Assembly (NCBI RefSeq): GCF_002090175.1
Contig: NZ_BBRN01000004.1
Coordinates: 434,001 to 498,000, forward strand
Reading direction: 5' to 3'
Length of the DNA stretch: 64,000 nt
From: Demequina sp. NBRC 110057
GTDB lineage: Bacteria > Actinomycetota > Actinomycetes > Actinomycetales > Demequinaceae
Numbering within the stretch: the first letter of the stretch is position 1; every line of letters begins with the position of its first letter. Of the stretch, positions 9,305 to 15,906 are shown in pieces. A program made the position numbers and the translations under genes. The notes under the pieces were generated by a model. The model was not told where the DNA came from. It saw nothing but the letters and a program-made list of their open reading frames with translations, and made no database searches.

Positions 9305-9325
9305 GTCCTGGGTCGTGGCCGATGC

Positions 9326-9754
9326 TTAGGCGGCCGTGACCTCGAGGTTCACCTCGATGTTGCCGCGGGTGGCGTTGGAGTAGGGGCACACCTGGTGCGC
9401 CATCTCGGCGAGGTCCTGGGCGGCGTCCTGGTCCACGCCCTCGGTGCGCACGTGGAGGGTGACGGTGAGGCCGAAGCCGCCGGTGCTGATCTGACCGATG
9501 CCGACCTCGGCGGTGACCTGGGCGGAGGTGAGCGCCGACTTCTCGCGCTTGGCGGTCATCTGCAGCGCCGAGTTGAAGCAAGCGGCGTAGCCGGCGGCGA
9601 AGAGCTGCTCGGGGTTGGTCTTGGTGGGAGCGGCGCCGGGCTTGGGGGTCGCGAGGTCGAACTCGACGAGGCCGTCGTCGGTGGCGACGTGTCCGTCACG
9701 GCCCGAGCCGGTGGCGGTGGCGGTGGCGGTGTAGAAAACCTGGGGCTTGTCCAT
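9326..9754 (-). CDS. ohr: Organic hydroperoxide resistance protein Ohr (OsmC superfamily)
   Basis: Thiol peroxidase that reduces organic hydroperoxides, in this family with lipoylated partners as reductant. The length of 142 residues is standard. Both reactive cysteines are present: Cys59 in AAGYAACFNSAL and Cys123 in HQVCPYSNATRGNIEV. The conserved Arg region is also visible. The ATG follows AAGGAGCC. It is divergent from a TetR-type gene across 107 bases that include an imperfect palindrome. Ohr is usually under the MarR-type sensor OhrR, so a TetR neighbour is unusual. A copy of the 9-mer GGCCGATGC directly abuts the stop codon. Confidence 0.95.
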   Translation of the reverse strand: MDKPQVFYTATATATGSGRDGHVATDDGLVEFDLATPKPGAAPTKTNPEQLFAAGYAACFNSALQMTAKREKSALTSAQVTAEVGIGQISTGGFGLTVTLHVRTEGVDQDAAQDLAEMAHQVCPYSNATRGNIEVNLEVTAA

Positions 9755-9781
9755 GGGAATGGCTCCTTCGTTTGTTGGTTT

Positions 9782-9800
9782 ACTAGTACGTCTACATAGT
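9782..9800. promoter_or_regulatory. Imperfect palindrome in the ohr/tetR promoter region
   Basis: ACTAGTA (9782-9788) and TACATAGT (9793-9800) form an A/T-rich dyad with one extra base. It lies between divergent genes and is a candidate TetR operator controlling both. Confidence 0.5.
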
Positions 9801-9861
9801 GCTCAACCGGGCAGGGCGTGGGATGATTCCCGGAAATCGGCGCATTCTTGAAGGAGCAGCG

Positions 9862-10404
9862 ATGGCGAGCACCCGCGGGCAGGCGCGCGACGCGATCCTT
9901 GCCGCCGCATCGGCCCTCTTCAACGCCTACGGCACCCGCGCCGTGAGCGCCGACCGCATCCTTGCCGAGGCCGGGGTGTCCAAGGTCACCTTCTACCGTC
10001 ACTTCGCGACCAAGGACGCGCTGGTGGTGGCCTACCTCGAAGGCGAGCTCGCACGGCTCCAGGAGCTGGGTACCGAGGCCAACGGCGATCCGCAGGCGAT
10101 CGCCGGCATCTTCGAGGAGGAGATGTGCCGCCCGGGCTTCAGGGGATGCCCCTTCATCAATGCCGCCGCCGAGTACCCGGACCCCGCGCATCCCGTGCGG
10201 GAGGTGGTGGCGCGGTTCCGCGCCTGGATGATCGGCGCGATCGAGGCGTGGGCGATGCAGCGCGGTGCCGCCCACCCGGCCGATGTGGCGCGTCAGGTGA
10301 TGATGCTGCGCGATGGCGCGCTCGTGGAGGGGTATGTGACGGGGGACGCCGAGCGTGTCGCCCGCGAGTTGCGCGCTGGGATCGCCGCGCTCGCGGCAGC
10401 CTGA
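9862..10404 (+). CDS. TetR family transcriptional regulator with two cysteines
   Basis: A 180-residue TetR protein. The N-terminal helix-turn-helix spans about residues 8-52, with RAVSADRILAEAGVSKVTFY as its core. The ligand domain contains CRPGFRGCPFINAAAEYPDP, placing Cys89 and Cys96 seven residues apart at a site that is buried or at the pocket in relatives. Start: the ATG after AAGGAG, giving the canonical N-terminus; an earlier in-frame start would add 21 residues without similarity. Being divergent from ohr it may sense peroxides through these cysteines. That is an inference. Confidence 0.88.
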   Translation: MASTRGQARDAILAAASALFNAYGTRAVSADRILAEAGVSKVTFYRHFATKDALVVAYLEGELARLQELGTEANGDPQAIAGIFEEEMCRPGFRGCPFINAAAEYPDPAHPVREVVARFRAWMIGAIEAWAMQRGAAHPADVARQVMMLRDGALVEGYVTGDAERVARELRAGIAALAAA

Positions 10405-10414
10405 CGCCGTCGCG

Positions 10415-10420
10415 TACCGT
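10415..10420 (+). promoter_or_regulatory. -10 box TACCGT, leaderless promoter of the DUF1684 gene
   Basis: TACCGT ends 7 bases before the ATG at 10428. A GGAGG lies only one base from the ATG, too close to act as a ribosome site, so leaderless translation is likelier. Confidence 0.5.
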
Positions 10421-10427
10421 CGGAGGC

Positions 10428-11024
10428 ATGCACTACTCCTGGCACGTCCTCGACTGGCGGCGTGAGGTCGCAGACATCTACGCGGAGGTGCGTGCCTCCG
10501 CCGATCCCGTGGCGGCTCACGCGCGCTGGGCCGAGCGTCGCGCGGCGCTCCTCGCCACGCATCCCGCGACGCCGGTACCTCAGGCGCATCGCGCGAGCTT
10601 TGCTCCTGTCATCGCCCCCTACGACCCGTCGCTACGGTTCGAGGCGGAGGTCGAGGAGGCCGAGCCGGAGCGGCGCGAGGTTCCCACGGCGACCGACGGC
10701 GTGGTGCCGTTCGAGCGCATCGGCCGCGTGACGCTTGGCGAGCTCGGAAGCCTCGACGTGTGGTGGCTGGATTCCTACGGCGGGGGAGTGTTCGTGCCGC
10801 TGAAGGACGCCTCACCGGGGTCGTACGGTGGCGGGCGCTACCTCCTGGACACCGTCAAGGGCGCCGATCTGGGAGGCGGGACCGACGCGCTCGTGATCGA
10901 CCTGAACTTCGCCTTCCAGCCGTCCTGCGCGTACTCGAGCGACTGGGTCTGCCCTCTCCCTGGCCCGGGGAACCGCCTCGACGTCCCGATCGAGGTCGGG
11001 GAGAGGTTTGTCGCGCTCGACTAG
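10428..11024 (+). CDS. DUF1684 domain protein
   Basis: A 198-residue soluble protein recognised by the DUF1684 hallmarks: GRVTLGELGSLDVWWLDSYG, then the loop KDASPGSYGGGRYLLDTVKG (near 125-145), then DLNFAFQPSCAYSSDWVCPL close to the C-terminus with two cysteines. No signal peptide or membrane segment is seen. The family is common in bacteria but has no assigned biochemical role. It starts 24 bases after the TetR gene on the same strand and ends 9 bases before a convergent membrane-protein gene. Confidence 0.85.
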   Translation: MHYSWHVLDWRREVADIYAEVRASADPVAAHARWAERRAALLATHPATPVPQAHRASFAPVIAPYDPSLRFEAEVEEAEPERREVPTATDGVVPFERIGRVTLGELGSLDVWWLDSYGGGVFVPLKDASPGSYGGGRYLLDTVKGADLGGGTDALVIDLNFAFQPSCAYSSDWVCPLPGPGNRLDVPIEVGERFVALD

Positions 11025-11033
11025 GGGCGGGCC

Positions 11034-11300
11034 TCAGCGCGCGGGAGGCGCCTCGGGGTAAAGCGCCTCCATGTCGCGCTGTGCCTGGCGACGGCCGGCA
11101 AGGAACCAGGCGATGCCGCCCAGCGGCGGTGCGATGAGCGTGACGATGAGCCACACCGTGAGGACGCGCCCCGACAGCACGCGCGAGTGACGGACCTCAG
11201 ACACGGCCGCGGCGATCGTGATGACCAGCACGGCGGCGGTGAGCACCGACCACACCCAGTCGTAGGTGGTGGGAACCAGGGGATTGGCCGCGAGCTGCAT
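11034..11300 (-). CDS. Small two-TM protein, PLD-nuclease N-terminal-like
   Basis: An 88-residue membrane protein with two hydrophobic helices (about 13-35, then 45-68) joined by the basic loop RHSRVLSGR. The second helix carries IAPPLGGIAWFLAGRRQAQRD. This pattern matches the short PLDc_N family often found alone in actinobacteria. No enzymatic motif is present. The function is unknown. It converges with the DUF1684 gene. Confidence 0.7.
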   Translation of the reverse strand: MQLAANPLVPTTYDWVWSVLTAAVLVITIAAAVSEVRHSRVLSGRVLTVWLIVTLIAPPLGGIAWFLAGRRQAQRDMEALYPEAPPAR

Positions 11301-11331
11301 GGCTCGACACTAGCGCGCGCCGCCAATGACA

Positions 11332-11362
11332 AGAGCCGCCCCGGTGTGTCCGGAGCGGCTCT
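11332..11362 (-). terminator. Terminator of tRNA block copy 1
   Basis: AGAGCCGC-C-CCGG / CCGG-A-GCGGCTCT around a TGTGT loop, followed on the minus strand by TTGTCATT. It lies four bases past the encoded CCA end of tRNA-Val. Confidence 0.85.
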
Positions 11363-11366
11363 CATG

Positions 11367-11441
11367 TGGTGGGCGATACTGGGATCGAACCAGTGACCTC
11401 TTCCGTGTCAGGGAAGCGCGCTACCGCTGCGCCAATCGCCC
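11367..11441 (-). tRNA. tRNA-Val (anticodon GAC), copy 1
   Basis: Full cloverleaf: acceptor GGGCGAT/ATCGCCC, D arm GCGC/GCGC, anticodon stem CTTCC/GGAAG with loop CTGACAC (anticodon GAC), T arm ACTGG/CCAGT with TTCGATC. The CCA end is encoded. It is the third gene of a Gly-Cys-Val block. Confidence 0.97.
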
Positions 11442-11442
11442 G

Positions 11443-11513
11443 AGGTGGGTACGGGATTCGAACCCGTGTATACGGCTTTGCAGGCCGCTGCCTCGCCTCT
11501 CGGCCAACCCACC
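11443..11513 (-). tRNA. tRNA-Cys (anticodon GCA), copy 1
   Basis: Acceptor GGTGGGT/ACCCACC, anticodon stem GCGGC/GCCGT with loop CTGCAAA (anticodon GCA), T loop TTCGAAT, discriminator U as usual for tRNA-Cys. No encoded CCA. One base separates it from tRNA-Val. Confidence 0.97.
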
Positions 11514-11547
11514 ATGGTCTGCCATAAGAATCGGCATGGATCCTGCG

Positions 11548-11620
11548 AGCGGACGACGGGACTCGAACCCGCGACCCTCACCTTGGCAAGGTGATGCTCT
11601 ACCAACTGAGCCACGTCCGC
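11548..11620 (-). tRNA. tRNA-Gly (anticodon GCC), copy 1
   Basis: Acceptor GCGGACG/CGTCCGC, anticodon stem TCACC/GGTGA with loop TTGCCAA (anticodon GCC), T arm GCGGG/CCCGT-type with TTCGAGT. No encoded CCA. It is the first gene of its block. Confidence 0.97.
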
Positions 11621-11653
11621 ATGATCCGGAACCTGCGTTCCGGGCCGTGGAAA

Positions 11654-11659
11654 ACTGTA
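11654..11659 (-). promoter_or_regulatory. -10 box TACAGT for tRNA block copy 1
   Basis: TACAGT on the minus strand, 34 bases upstream of tRNA-Gly, in the context GCTACAGTTTTCC. Copy 2 has GCTATGGTTTTCG at the equivalent place. No clear -35 box. Confidence 0.5.
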
Positions 11660-11738
11660 GCGCATCCTGGGACGGCTGGTGACCACCGCATCGGCCGCGT
11701 GTCGTGACGCTGGTTGCCGCACCCCCCACCCCGTCTGC

Positions 11739-11782
11739 CGCAAATGGCCGCATTTGCGGCGCGAAGCCGCGCGACACGCCGC
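11739..11782 (-). repeat. Dispersed intergenic repeat, copy A
   Basis: On the minus strand it begins GCGGCGTGTCGC and ends GCCGCAAATGCGGCCATTTG plus CG. It matches copy C (14363-14406) at 33 of 44 positions with no gap, and copy B (35553-35586) with a deletion. The 3' half folds as CCGCAAATG/CATTTGCGG around a 4-base loop. It lies between the two tRNA blocks. Confidence 0.7.
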
Positions 11783-11852
11783 AAGACCGGCCATCAGGGC
11801 ACCACGCCACCGGCGGCAGCAGAGAAGCGGGGGGTCGCCGAGAAATGAAGAG

Positions 11853-11874
11853 AGCCGCCCCCGAAGGGACGGCT
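11853..11874 (-). terminator. Terminator of tRNA block copy 2
   Basis: AGCCG-C-CCC and GGG-A-CGGCT pair around CGAA (one C-A mismatch). A T-rich tail TCTTCATTTCT follows on the minus strand. It starts 5 bases past the tRNA-Val CCA. Confidence 0.8.
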
Positions 11875-11878
11875 TGTC

Positions 11879-11953
11879 TGGTGGGCGATACTGGGATCGA
11901 ACCAGTGACCTCTTCCGTGTCAGGGAAGCGCGCTACCGCTGCGCCAATCGCCC
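11879..11953 (-). tRNA. tRNA-Val (anticodon GAC), copy 2
   Basis: Same mature sequence as copy 1, anticodon GAC, CCA encoded. Confidence 0.97.
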
Positions 11954-11954
11954 G

Positions 11955-12025
11955 AGGTGGGTACGGGATTCGAACCCGTGTATACGGCTTTGCAGGCCGC
12001 TGCCTCGCCTCTCGGCCAACCCACC
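11955..12025 (-). tRNA. tRNA-Cys (anticodon GCA), copy 2
   Basis: Same mature sequence as copy 1, anticodon GCA, no encoded CCA, one base from tRNA-Val. Confidence 0.97.
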
Positions 12026-12059
12026 GTGGTCGCCGAAAAACATCGGCTACGAACCTACG

Positions 12060-12132
12060 AGCGGACGACGGGACTCGAACCCGCGACCCTCACCTTGGCA
12101 AGGTGATGCTCTACCAACTGAGCCACGTCCGC
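12060..12132 (-). tRNA. tRNA-Gly (anticodon GCC), copy 2
   Basis: Same mature sequence as copy 1, anticodon GCC, no encoded CCA. A perfect hairpin, TGTCAGGGC/GCCCTGACA around GT (12135-12154), fills the 5' leader of this transcript. Confidence 0.97.
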
Positions 12133-12162
12133 ACTGTCAGGGCGTGCCCTGACAAGACGAAA

Positions 12163-12168
12163 ACCATA
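12163..12168 (-). promoter_or_regulatory. -10 box TATGGT for tRNA block copy 2
   Basis: TATGGT on the minus strand, in a context like that of copy 1, just upstream of the leader hairpin at 12135-12154. Confidence 0.5.
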
Positions 12169-12213
12169 GCCCATGCCGGGACTCGATGCCAAATCGCCCT
12201 CGTCGTCAGCCAC

Positions 12214-12219
12214 TACCGT
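12214..12219 (+). promoter_or_regulatory. -10 box TACCGT, leaderless promoter of pabB
   Basis: TACCGT ends 6 bases before the pabB ATG with no ribosome site between them. Confidence 0.55.
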
Positions 12220-12225
12220 GGGGCC

Positions 12226-13317
12226 ATGAGCGAGACGGCCGGGGGCGTACGCGGCGAGGCCGCCTTTCGCGGCGTGCGCGCGTGGGATGCCGTCGAGCAG
12301 ATCGACGCGTTGCGCGACGGCCATCGCCTTGCCGAGGGCGGATTTTGGGTTCTCGTCGGCACCTTCGAGGGGCGCGTCGATGCGTGGCGCATGGCGCACG
12401 TCGAGCGCGGAGACGCCACGCCGGAAACCACGGGGCGCGAGTGGCGCGGCCCGGCGGCCGATGCGTGGGTGACCTCGCTCGACAGGCGCGCCTACATGGC
12501 GGCCGTGGACCGCATTCGGGGAGACATCCGTGACGGGGACGTCTACCAGGCGAACCTGTGCAGGGTGCTTGCCGCCCGTCTCGCCGCCGGGCCCGAGGGT
12601 CCGGACGCCGTCGCCCTCAGCGAGCGGCTCGCCGCCGGCAATCCCTCGCGGTTCGCGTCCCGCATCGCCATTCCGCGTACGGCCGATGCCGCGGGCGCCT
12701 GGGTAGTGTCGGCGTCGCCCGAGCTGTACCTCGCCGTGAGCGGCGACACCGTGACGAGCGCACCTATCAAGGGCACCGCCGCGCCCGGCGAGGCGATGCT
12801 GCCCAAGGACGAGGCCGAGAACGTCATGATCACGGATCTCGTCCGCAACGACCTGTCGCACGTGGCGCTGCCCGGGACGGTGACCGTCCCGGAGTTTCTC
12901 GGGATCCACGAGCTTCCCGGCCTCGTGCACCTGCAGTCGACAGTGGAGGCGAGGCTTGCGCCGGCCTTCGACTGGACCGCGCCGATGTGGCCCGCGCTCC
13001 TGGACGGCACGTTCCCGCCGGGGTCGGTGTCGGGCGCGCCCAAGGCGAGCGCGCTGAGGATTATTGCCCGCGAGGAGCGGGTGGCCCGCGGACCGTACTG
13101 CGGCGCGATCGGGTGGATCGACGCGGACCGCAGGCAGGCCGAGCTCGCCGTGGGGATCCGCACCTTCTGGTGGGACGACGCCGACGGGGGCACCCTGCGG
13201 TTCGGCACCGGCGCCGGCATCACGTGGGGATCGGAGTCCGAGCGTGAATGGGATGAGACGGAATTAAAGGCCAACCGCTTGATAGGCCTGGCATCGACCG
13301 GAATGATGTCGTCATGA
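12226..13317 (+). CDS. pabB: Aminodeoxychorismate synthase component I
   Basis: Chorismate-binding enzyme of 363 residues. With a glutamine amidotransferase (PabA/TrpG, not in the window) it makes 4-amino-4-deoxychorismate for folate. Visible family motifs: IRGDIRDGDVYQANLCR (near 98-114), SASPELYL, APIKGTA with the catalytic Lys, the DEAENVMITDLVRNDLS block (binding of chorismate and Mg2+), then GSVSGAPKASALRI and GPYCGAIGW. It is shorter than anthranilate synthase I, which favours PabB. It overlaps pabC by ATGA, so the next step is translationally coupled. Confidence 0.92.
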   Translation: MSETAGGVRGEAAFRGVRAWDAVEQIDALRDGHRLAEGGFWVLVGTFEGRVDAWRMAHVERGDATPETTGREWRGPAADAWVTSLDRRAYMAAVDRIRGDIRDGDVYQANLCRVLAARLAAGPEGPDAVALSERLAAGNPSRFASRIAIPRTADAAGAWVVSASPELYLAVSGDTVTSAPIKGTAAPGEAMLPKDEAENVMITDLVRNDLSHVALPGTVTVPEFLGIHELPGLVHLQSTVEARLAPAFDWTAPMWPALLDGTFPPGSVSGAPKASALRIIAREERVARGPYCGAIGWIDADRRQAELAVGIRTFWWDDADGGTLRFGTGAGITWGSESEREWDETELKANRLIGLASTGMMSS

Positions 13318-14186
13318 CAACGGTGGTGTGGGCTGAGGGGAGCCTCCACGATCCGGGTGAGCCGCTGATTACGGCCCTGGATCACGGGGTGACCGTGGGC
13401 GACGGAATCTTTGAGACGATGGCGGTGCGCGACGGGCGGGTCTTCGCCCTCACGCGACACCTCGCGCGCATGGCCTACGGAGCGGACAGGCTCGGCATCG
13501 GCCCCGTAGACGCCGACGCGATCCACGGCGCCGTCGACGAGGTCATGGAGGCGGGACAGGGCACCCTCACGAGGCTACGCGTGACCGTGACCTCCGGGAC
13601 CGGACCCATGGGGTCGGCCCGCGGCGACGGACCTCATAGCCTGCTGGTGACGGGTGTCGATGCGCCACGGCCGCGGACGTGCCATGCCGTGCGCTCGCCG
13701 TGGCGGCGCAACGAGCGTGGCGCCCTCACCGGGGTGAAGTCCACGTCCTACGCCGAGAACGCCGTCATGGTCGCGTACGCCAGGGAGCATGGGGCCGACG
13801 AGGCGATCCTGGCCAACACGCAGGGTCACCTGTGCGAGGGCACCGCCTCCAACGTGATCCTCGAGCGCGACGGCGAGATCGTGACCCCGCCGCTGGCGTC
13901 GGGCTGCCTCGCGGGGATCACCCGCGGCCTGGCCCTCGAATGGGGGGCCGCCGCAGGCATCCCCGTGCGGGCAGCGGCCCCGGGGGAACTCACCATGTCC
14001 GTGCTGGACGAGGTGCTCGCGGGCGACACGCACCTCGCGGTCACGTCGTCGACCAGGGGAGTGCAGCACGTCGCATCTCTTGATGGGAAGGCACTCGAAC
14101 CAGGCACGATGTTGCGCCGTCTGGCCGCACAATTTGAGTTGCGCGCCGAGCAAGAACCGGATCCTGGTCTTCCGCGCTCCAAATAG
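13314..14186 (+). CDS. pabC: Aminodeoxychorismate lyase / class IV aminotransferase
   Basis: PLP enzyme of fold type IV, 290 residues, converting aminodeoxychorismate to p-aminobenzoate and pyruvate. Motifs: ALDHGVTVGDGIFETMAV near the N-terminus, Lys142 in GVKSTSYAENAVMVAYAREH as PLP anchor, then CEGTASNVIL and LASGCLAGITRGLALEW. The family also holds branched-chain and D-amino acid aminotransferases. Overlap with pabB decides for ADC lyase. The frame ends 24 bases before tRNA-Val. Confidence 0.9.
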   Translation: MTTVVWAEGSLHDPGEPLITALDHGVTVGDGIFETMAVRDGRVFALTRHLARMAYGADRLGIGPVDADAIHGAVDEVMEAGQGTLTRLRVTVTSGTGPMGSARGDGPHSLLVTGVDAPRPRTCHAVRSPWRRNERGALTGVKSTSYAENAVMVAYAREHGADEAILANTQGHLCEGTASNVILERDGEIVTPPLASGCLAGITRGLALEWGAAAGIPVRAAAPGELTMSVLDEVLAGDTHLAVTSSTRGVQHVASLDGKALEPGTMLRRLAAQFELRAEQEPDPGLPRSK

Positions 14187-14190
14187 GCGC

Positions 14191-14196
14191 TATATT
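14191..14196 (+). promoter_or_regulatory. -10 box TATATT for tRNA-Val(CAC)
   Basis: TATATT lies 14 bases before the tRNA 5' end and just after the pabC stop. It is the most A/T-rich hexamer locally. Confidence 0.5.
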
Positions 14197-14210
14197 GGTT
14201 CCTGCTCGCA

Positions 14211-14285
14211 GGGCGATTGGCGCAGGGGTAGCGCGCTTCCTTCACACGGAAGAGGTCACTGGTTCGATCCCAGTATCGCCCACCA
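14211..14285 (+). tRNA. tRNA-Val (anticodon CAC)
   Basis: Same acceptor, D arm and T arm as the GAC isoacceptor, but anticodon loop TTCACAC, so anticodon CAC (reads GUG). CCA is encoded. It probably shares ancestry with the tRNA-Val(GAC) copies 2.5 kb away. Confidence 0.97.
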
Positions 14286-14290
14286 GCATG

Positions 14291-14323
14291 AGGCCCCGTC
14301 GGAGAAATCCGGCGGGGCCTTTG
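14291..14323 (+). terminator. Terminator after tRNA-Val(CAC)
   Basis: AGGCCCCG and CGGGGCCT arms, extended by TC/GG, followed by TTTG. It starts 6 bases after the CCA end. Confidence 0.85.
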
Positions 14324-14362
14324 TCGTGTCGTGCGGTGTGCGCCCTCCTGGTGGCTCGAAAT

Positions 14363-14406
14363 GCGGCGTGTCGCATGCTGGGGAGCCGCACATGAGGACA
14401 TTTGCG
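14363..14406 (+). repeat. Dispersed intergenic repeat, copy C
   Basis: Begins GCGGCGTGTCGC and ends with GCCGCACATG then CATTTGCG. It has the same 44-base length as copy A, with 33 identical positions. Similarity seems to continue leftwards (GCCCTCCTGG-like). It sits between the tRNA-Val terminator and tdk. Confidence 0.7.
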
Positions 14407-14464
14407 CAGGGTGGGCGGCGATAGGCTTCCGCGCAGTCCGTATTCGAGCAGGGGAGAACCACCG

Positions 14465-15058
14465 GTGGCGAAGCTGTACTTCCGCTATGGCGCGATGAAC
14501 TCGGGAAAGTCGACGATGCTGCTGCAGGCCGCGTACAACTATCGCGAGCGCGCCCAGCATCCCGTCATCGTGAAGCCCGGCGTGGACACCAAGGCGGGAA
14601 CGTCGGTGAGCTCGCGCATCGGGCTCGAGAAGCCCGTCGACGTGCTCCTCGGCGCCGGCGAGTCGCTCGCCGAGGCGATCGAGAAGGTGCGGCCGCTGAG
14701 CGCCGTCGACGCCATCTTCATCGATGAGGCCCAGTTCCTGGAGCCCGCCCAGGTGGACGAGGCCTTCACCCTTGCCGTCACCACTCGCATCCCCGTGCTC
14801 GCCTATGGCCTACGCAGCGACTTCCGCTCGCGCGCCTTCCCCGGCTCCGCGCGCCTCATGGAGCTCGCCCACTCGATCGAGGAGCTCAAGACCATCTGCC
14901 GGTGCGGCTCCAAGGCCATGCTCAACGCGCGCAAGGTGGACGGCGAGTTCGTGGCTCACGGGGCGCAGGTGGCCATCGACGGCCAGCACGCCGAGTACGA
15001 GTCGCTGTGCGGCCGTTGCTACCTCGAAAAGGTGGGACCCATCAGGCACGACGCCTAA
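14465..15058 (+). CDS. tdk: Thymidine kinase (type II)
   Basis: Cytosolic salvage enzyme that phosphorylates thymidine with ATP. The 197 residues fit the bacterial/human TK1-like type. P-loop GAMNSGKST (9-17), FIDEAQFLEPAQ (about 86-97) with the catalytic Glu, lasso region and four zinc cysteines in CRCGSKA and LCGRCYLE. Start: GTG with GGGGAG 8 bases upstream, giving the usual N-terminus AKLYFRYGAMN. An earlier frame start at 14402 would add 21 residues without family match. A -10-like TAGGCT lies at 14422. Confidence 0.95.
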   Translation: MAKLYFRYGAMNSGKSTMLLQAAYNYRERAQHPVIVKPGVDTKAGTSVSSRIGLEKPVDVLLGAGESLAEAIEKVRPLSAVDAIFIDEAQFLEPAQVDEAFTLAVTTRIPVLAYGLRSDFRSRAFPGSARLMELAHSIEELKTICRCGSKAMLNARKVDGEFVAHGAQVAIDGQHAEYESLCGRCYLEKVGPIRHDA

Positions 15059-15096
15059 TTCTCGCCTGTCGCCGGGCGCCGTCGCCCGCGCGCCGG

Positions 15097-15102
15097 TAGC
15101 GT
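15097..15102 (+). promoter_or_regulatory. -10 box TAGCGT, leaderless promoter
   Basis: TAGCGT ends 6 bases before the ATG at 15109, with no ribosome site between. Confidence 0.55.
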
Positions 15103-15108
15103 GCCGTC

Positions 15109-15828
15109 ATGGCACCGACGCGCCCCACAGAGCTGCCCTCGCAGGCCTGGGCCTTCGCCCGCATGCCGGCCATCGCCCGCACCGTGGTCCGCGAGCGCCT
15201 CACCTATCTCTCTCCGGTGAAGTTGCGCCGGCTTCACGAGGCGCTTGACGAGGCCGATGCGCGCGGCGTCCCGGGCGCGATCGTCGAGTTTGGGATCGCG
15301 CTGGGCGGGTCCGCGACGGCGCTCGCCAGCCGCAGGGGAGGGCGTCACTTTCACGGCTTCGACGTCTTCGGTCAGATCCCGGCGCCCAACGAGGCGAAGG
15401 ACGGCGAACGCGCGGTGCGGCGCTACGAGGTGATCGCCGCGGGCAAGAGCGAGGGCATCAGGGGCGACGCCTACTACGGCTACATGACGGACCTGCAGCG
15501 CCGGGTGACGGACACCATGCGCGCCCACGGCGTGGACGTGGACGGGGACACGGTGGCGCTCCACCGCGGCCTGTTCGACGAGTCCTGGCCCACGGTCCAG
15601 GAGCGCATCCCGACCATCGCCCTCGCCCATATCGACTGCGACTGGCACGACCCCGTCGCCTTCTGCCTGGACGCCATCGCCGAGCGCGTCAGCCCCGGCG
15701 GCATCGTGGTCCTCGACGACTACCTGGACTACGAGGGCTGCCGCACGGCGGTCGACGAGTTCCTCGCCGCTCACCCCGAGTTCGAGTGCCGCCACCTCGA
15801 GGGCAACCTCTCGCTCAGGCGCCGGTGA
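15109..15828 (+). CDS. TylF/MycF-like class I SAM methyltransferase
   Basis: 239 residues. The core resembles macrocin O-methyltransferase: glycine-rich motif I in IVEFGIALGGSATALA (near 62-77), FHGFDVFGQIP after it, the acidic metal/SAM motif ALAHIDCDWHDPV (about 169-181), and SPGGIVVLDDYLDYEGCRTA. Family members methylate sugars or other hydroxyls in secondary metabolism, but isolated members in actinobacteria have unknown substrates. Start is the ATG after a leaderless -10 box. No biosynthetic cluster surrounds it. Confidence 0.8.
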   Translation: MAPTRPTELPSQAWAFARMPAIARTVVRERLTYLSPVKLRRLHEALDEADARGVPGAIVEFGIALGGSATALASRRGGRHFHGFDVFGQIPAPNEAKDGERAVRRYEVIAAGKSEGIRGDAYYGYMTDLQRRVTDTMRAHGVDVDGDTVALHRGLFDESWPTVQERIPTIALAHIDCDWHDPVAFCLDAIAERVSPGGIVVLDDYLDYEGCRTAVDEFLAAHPEFECRHLEGNLSLRRR

Positions 15829-15906
15829 CAGGTGCCCGGACGCCCGCATCGGCCCTCTGCCAGCGGATATCCCGCCACTGGCGCCGTCGGCATGGTTCGA
15901 TAAAGC

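Larger units (their letters stand above)
11367..12132 (-). repeat. Tandem duplication of a tRNA-Gly/Cys/Val block
   Basis: Two blocks (11367-11620 and 11879-12132) are offset by exactly 512 bases. Their mature tRNAs appear identical. The 34-base Cys-Gly spacers and the flanks differ. Each block has its own -10 box and terminator, so they are independent units. Confidence 0.9.

Noticed and set aside
9799..9861. Earlier in-frame start for the TetR gene
   Set aside because: It would lie in the operator dyad and add residues before the canonical helix-turn-helix; the ATG at 9862 has AAGGAG.
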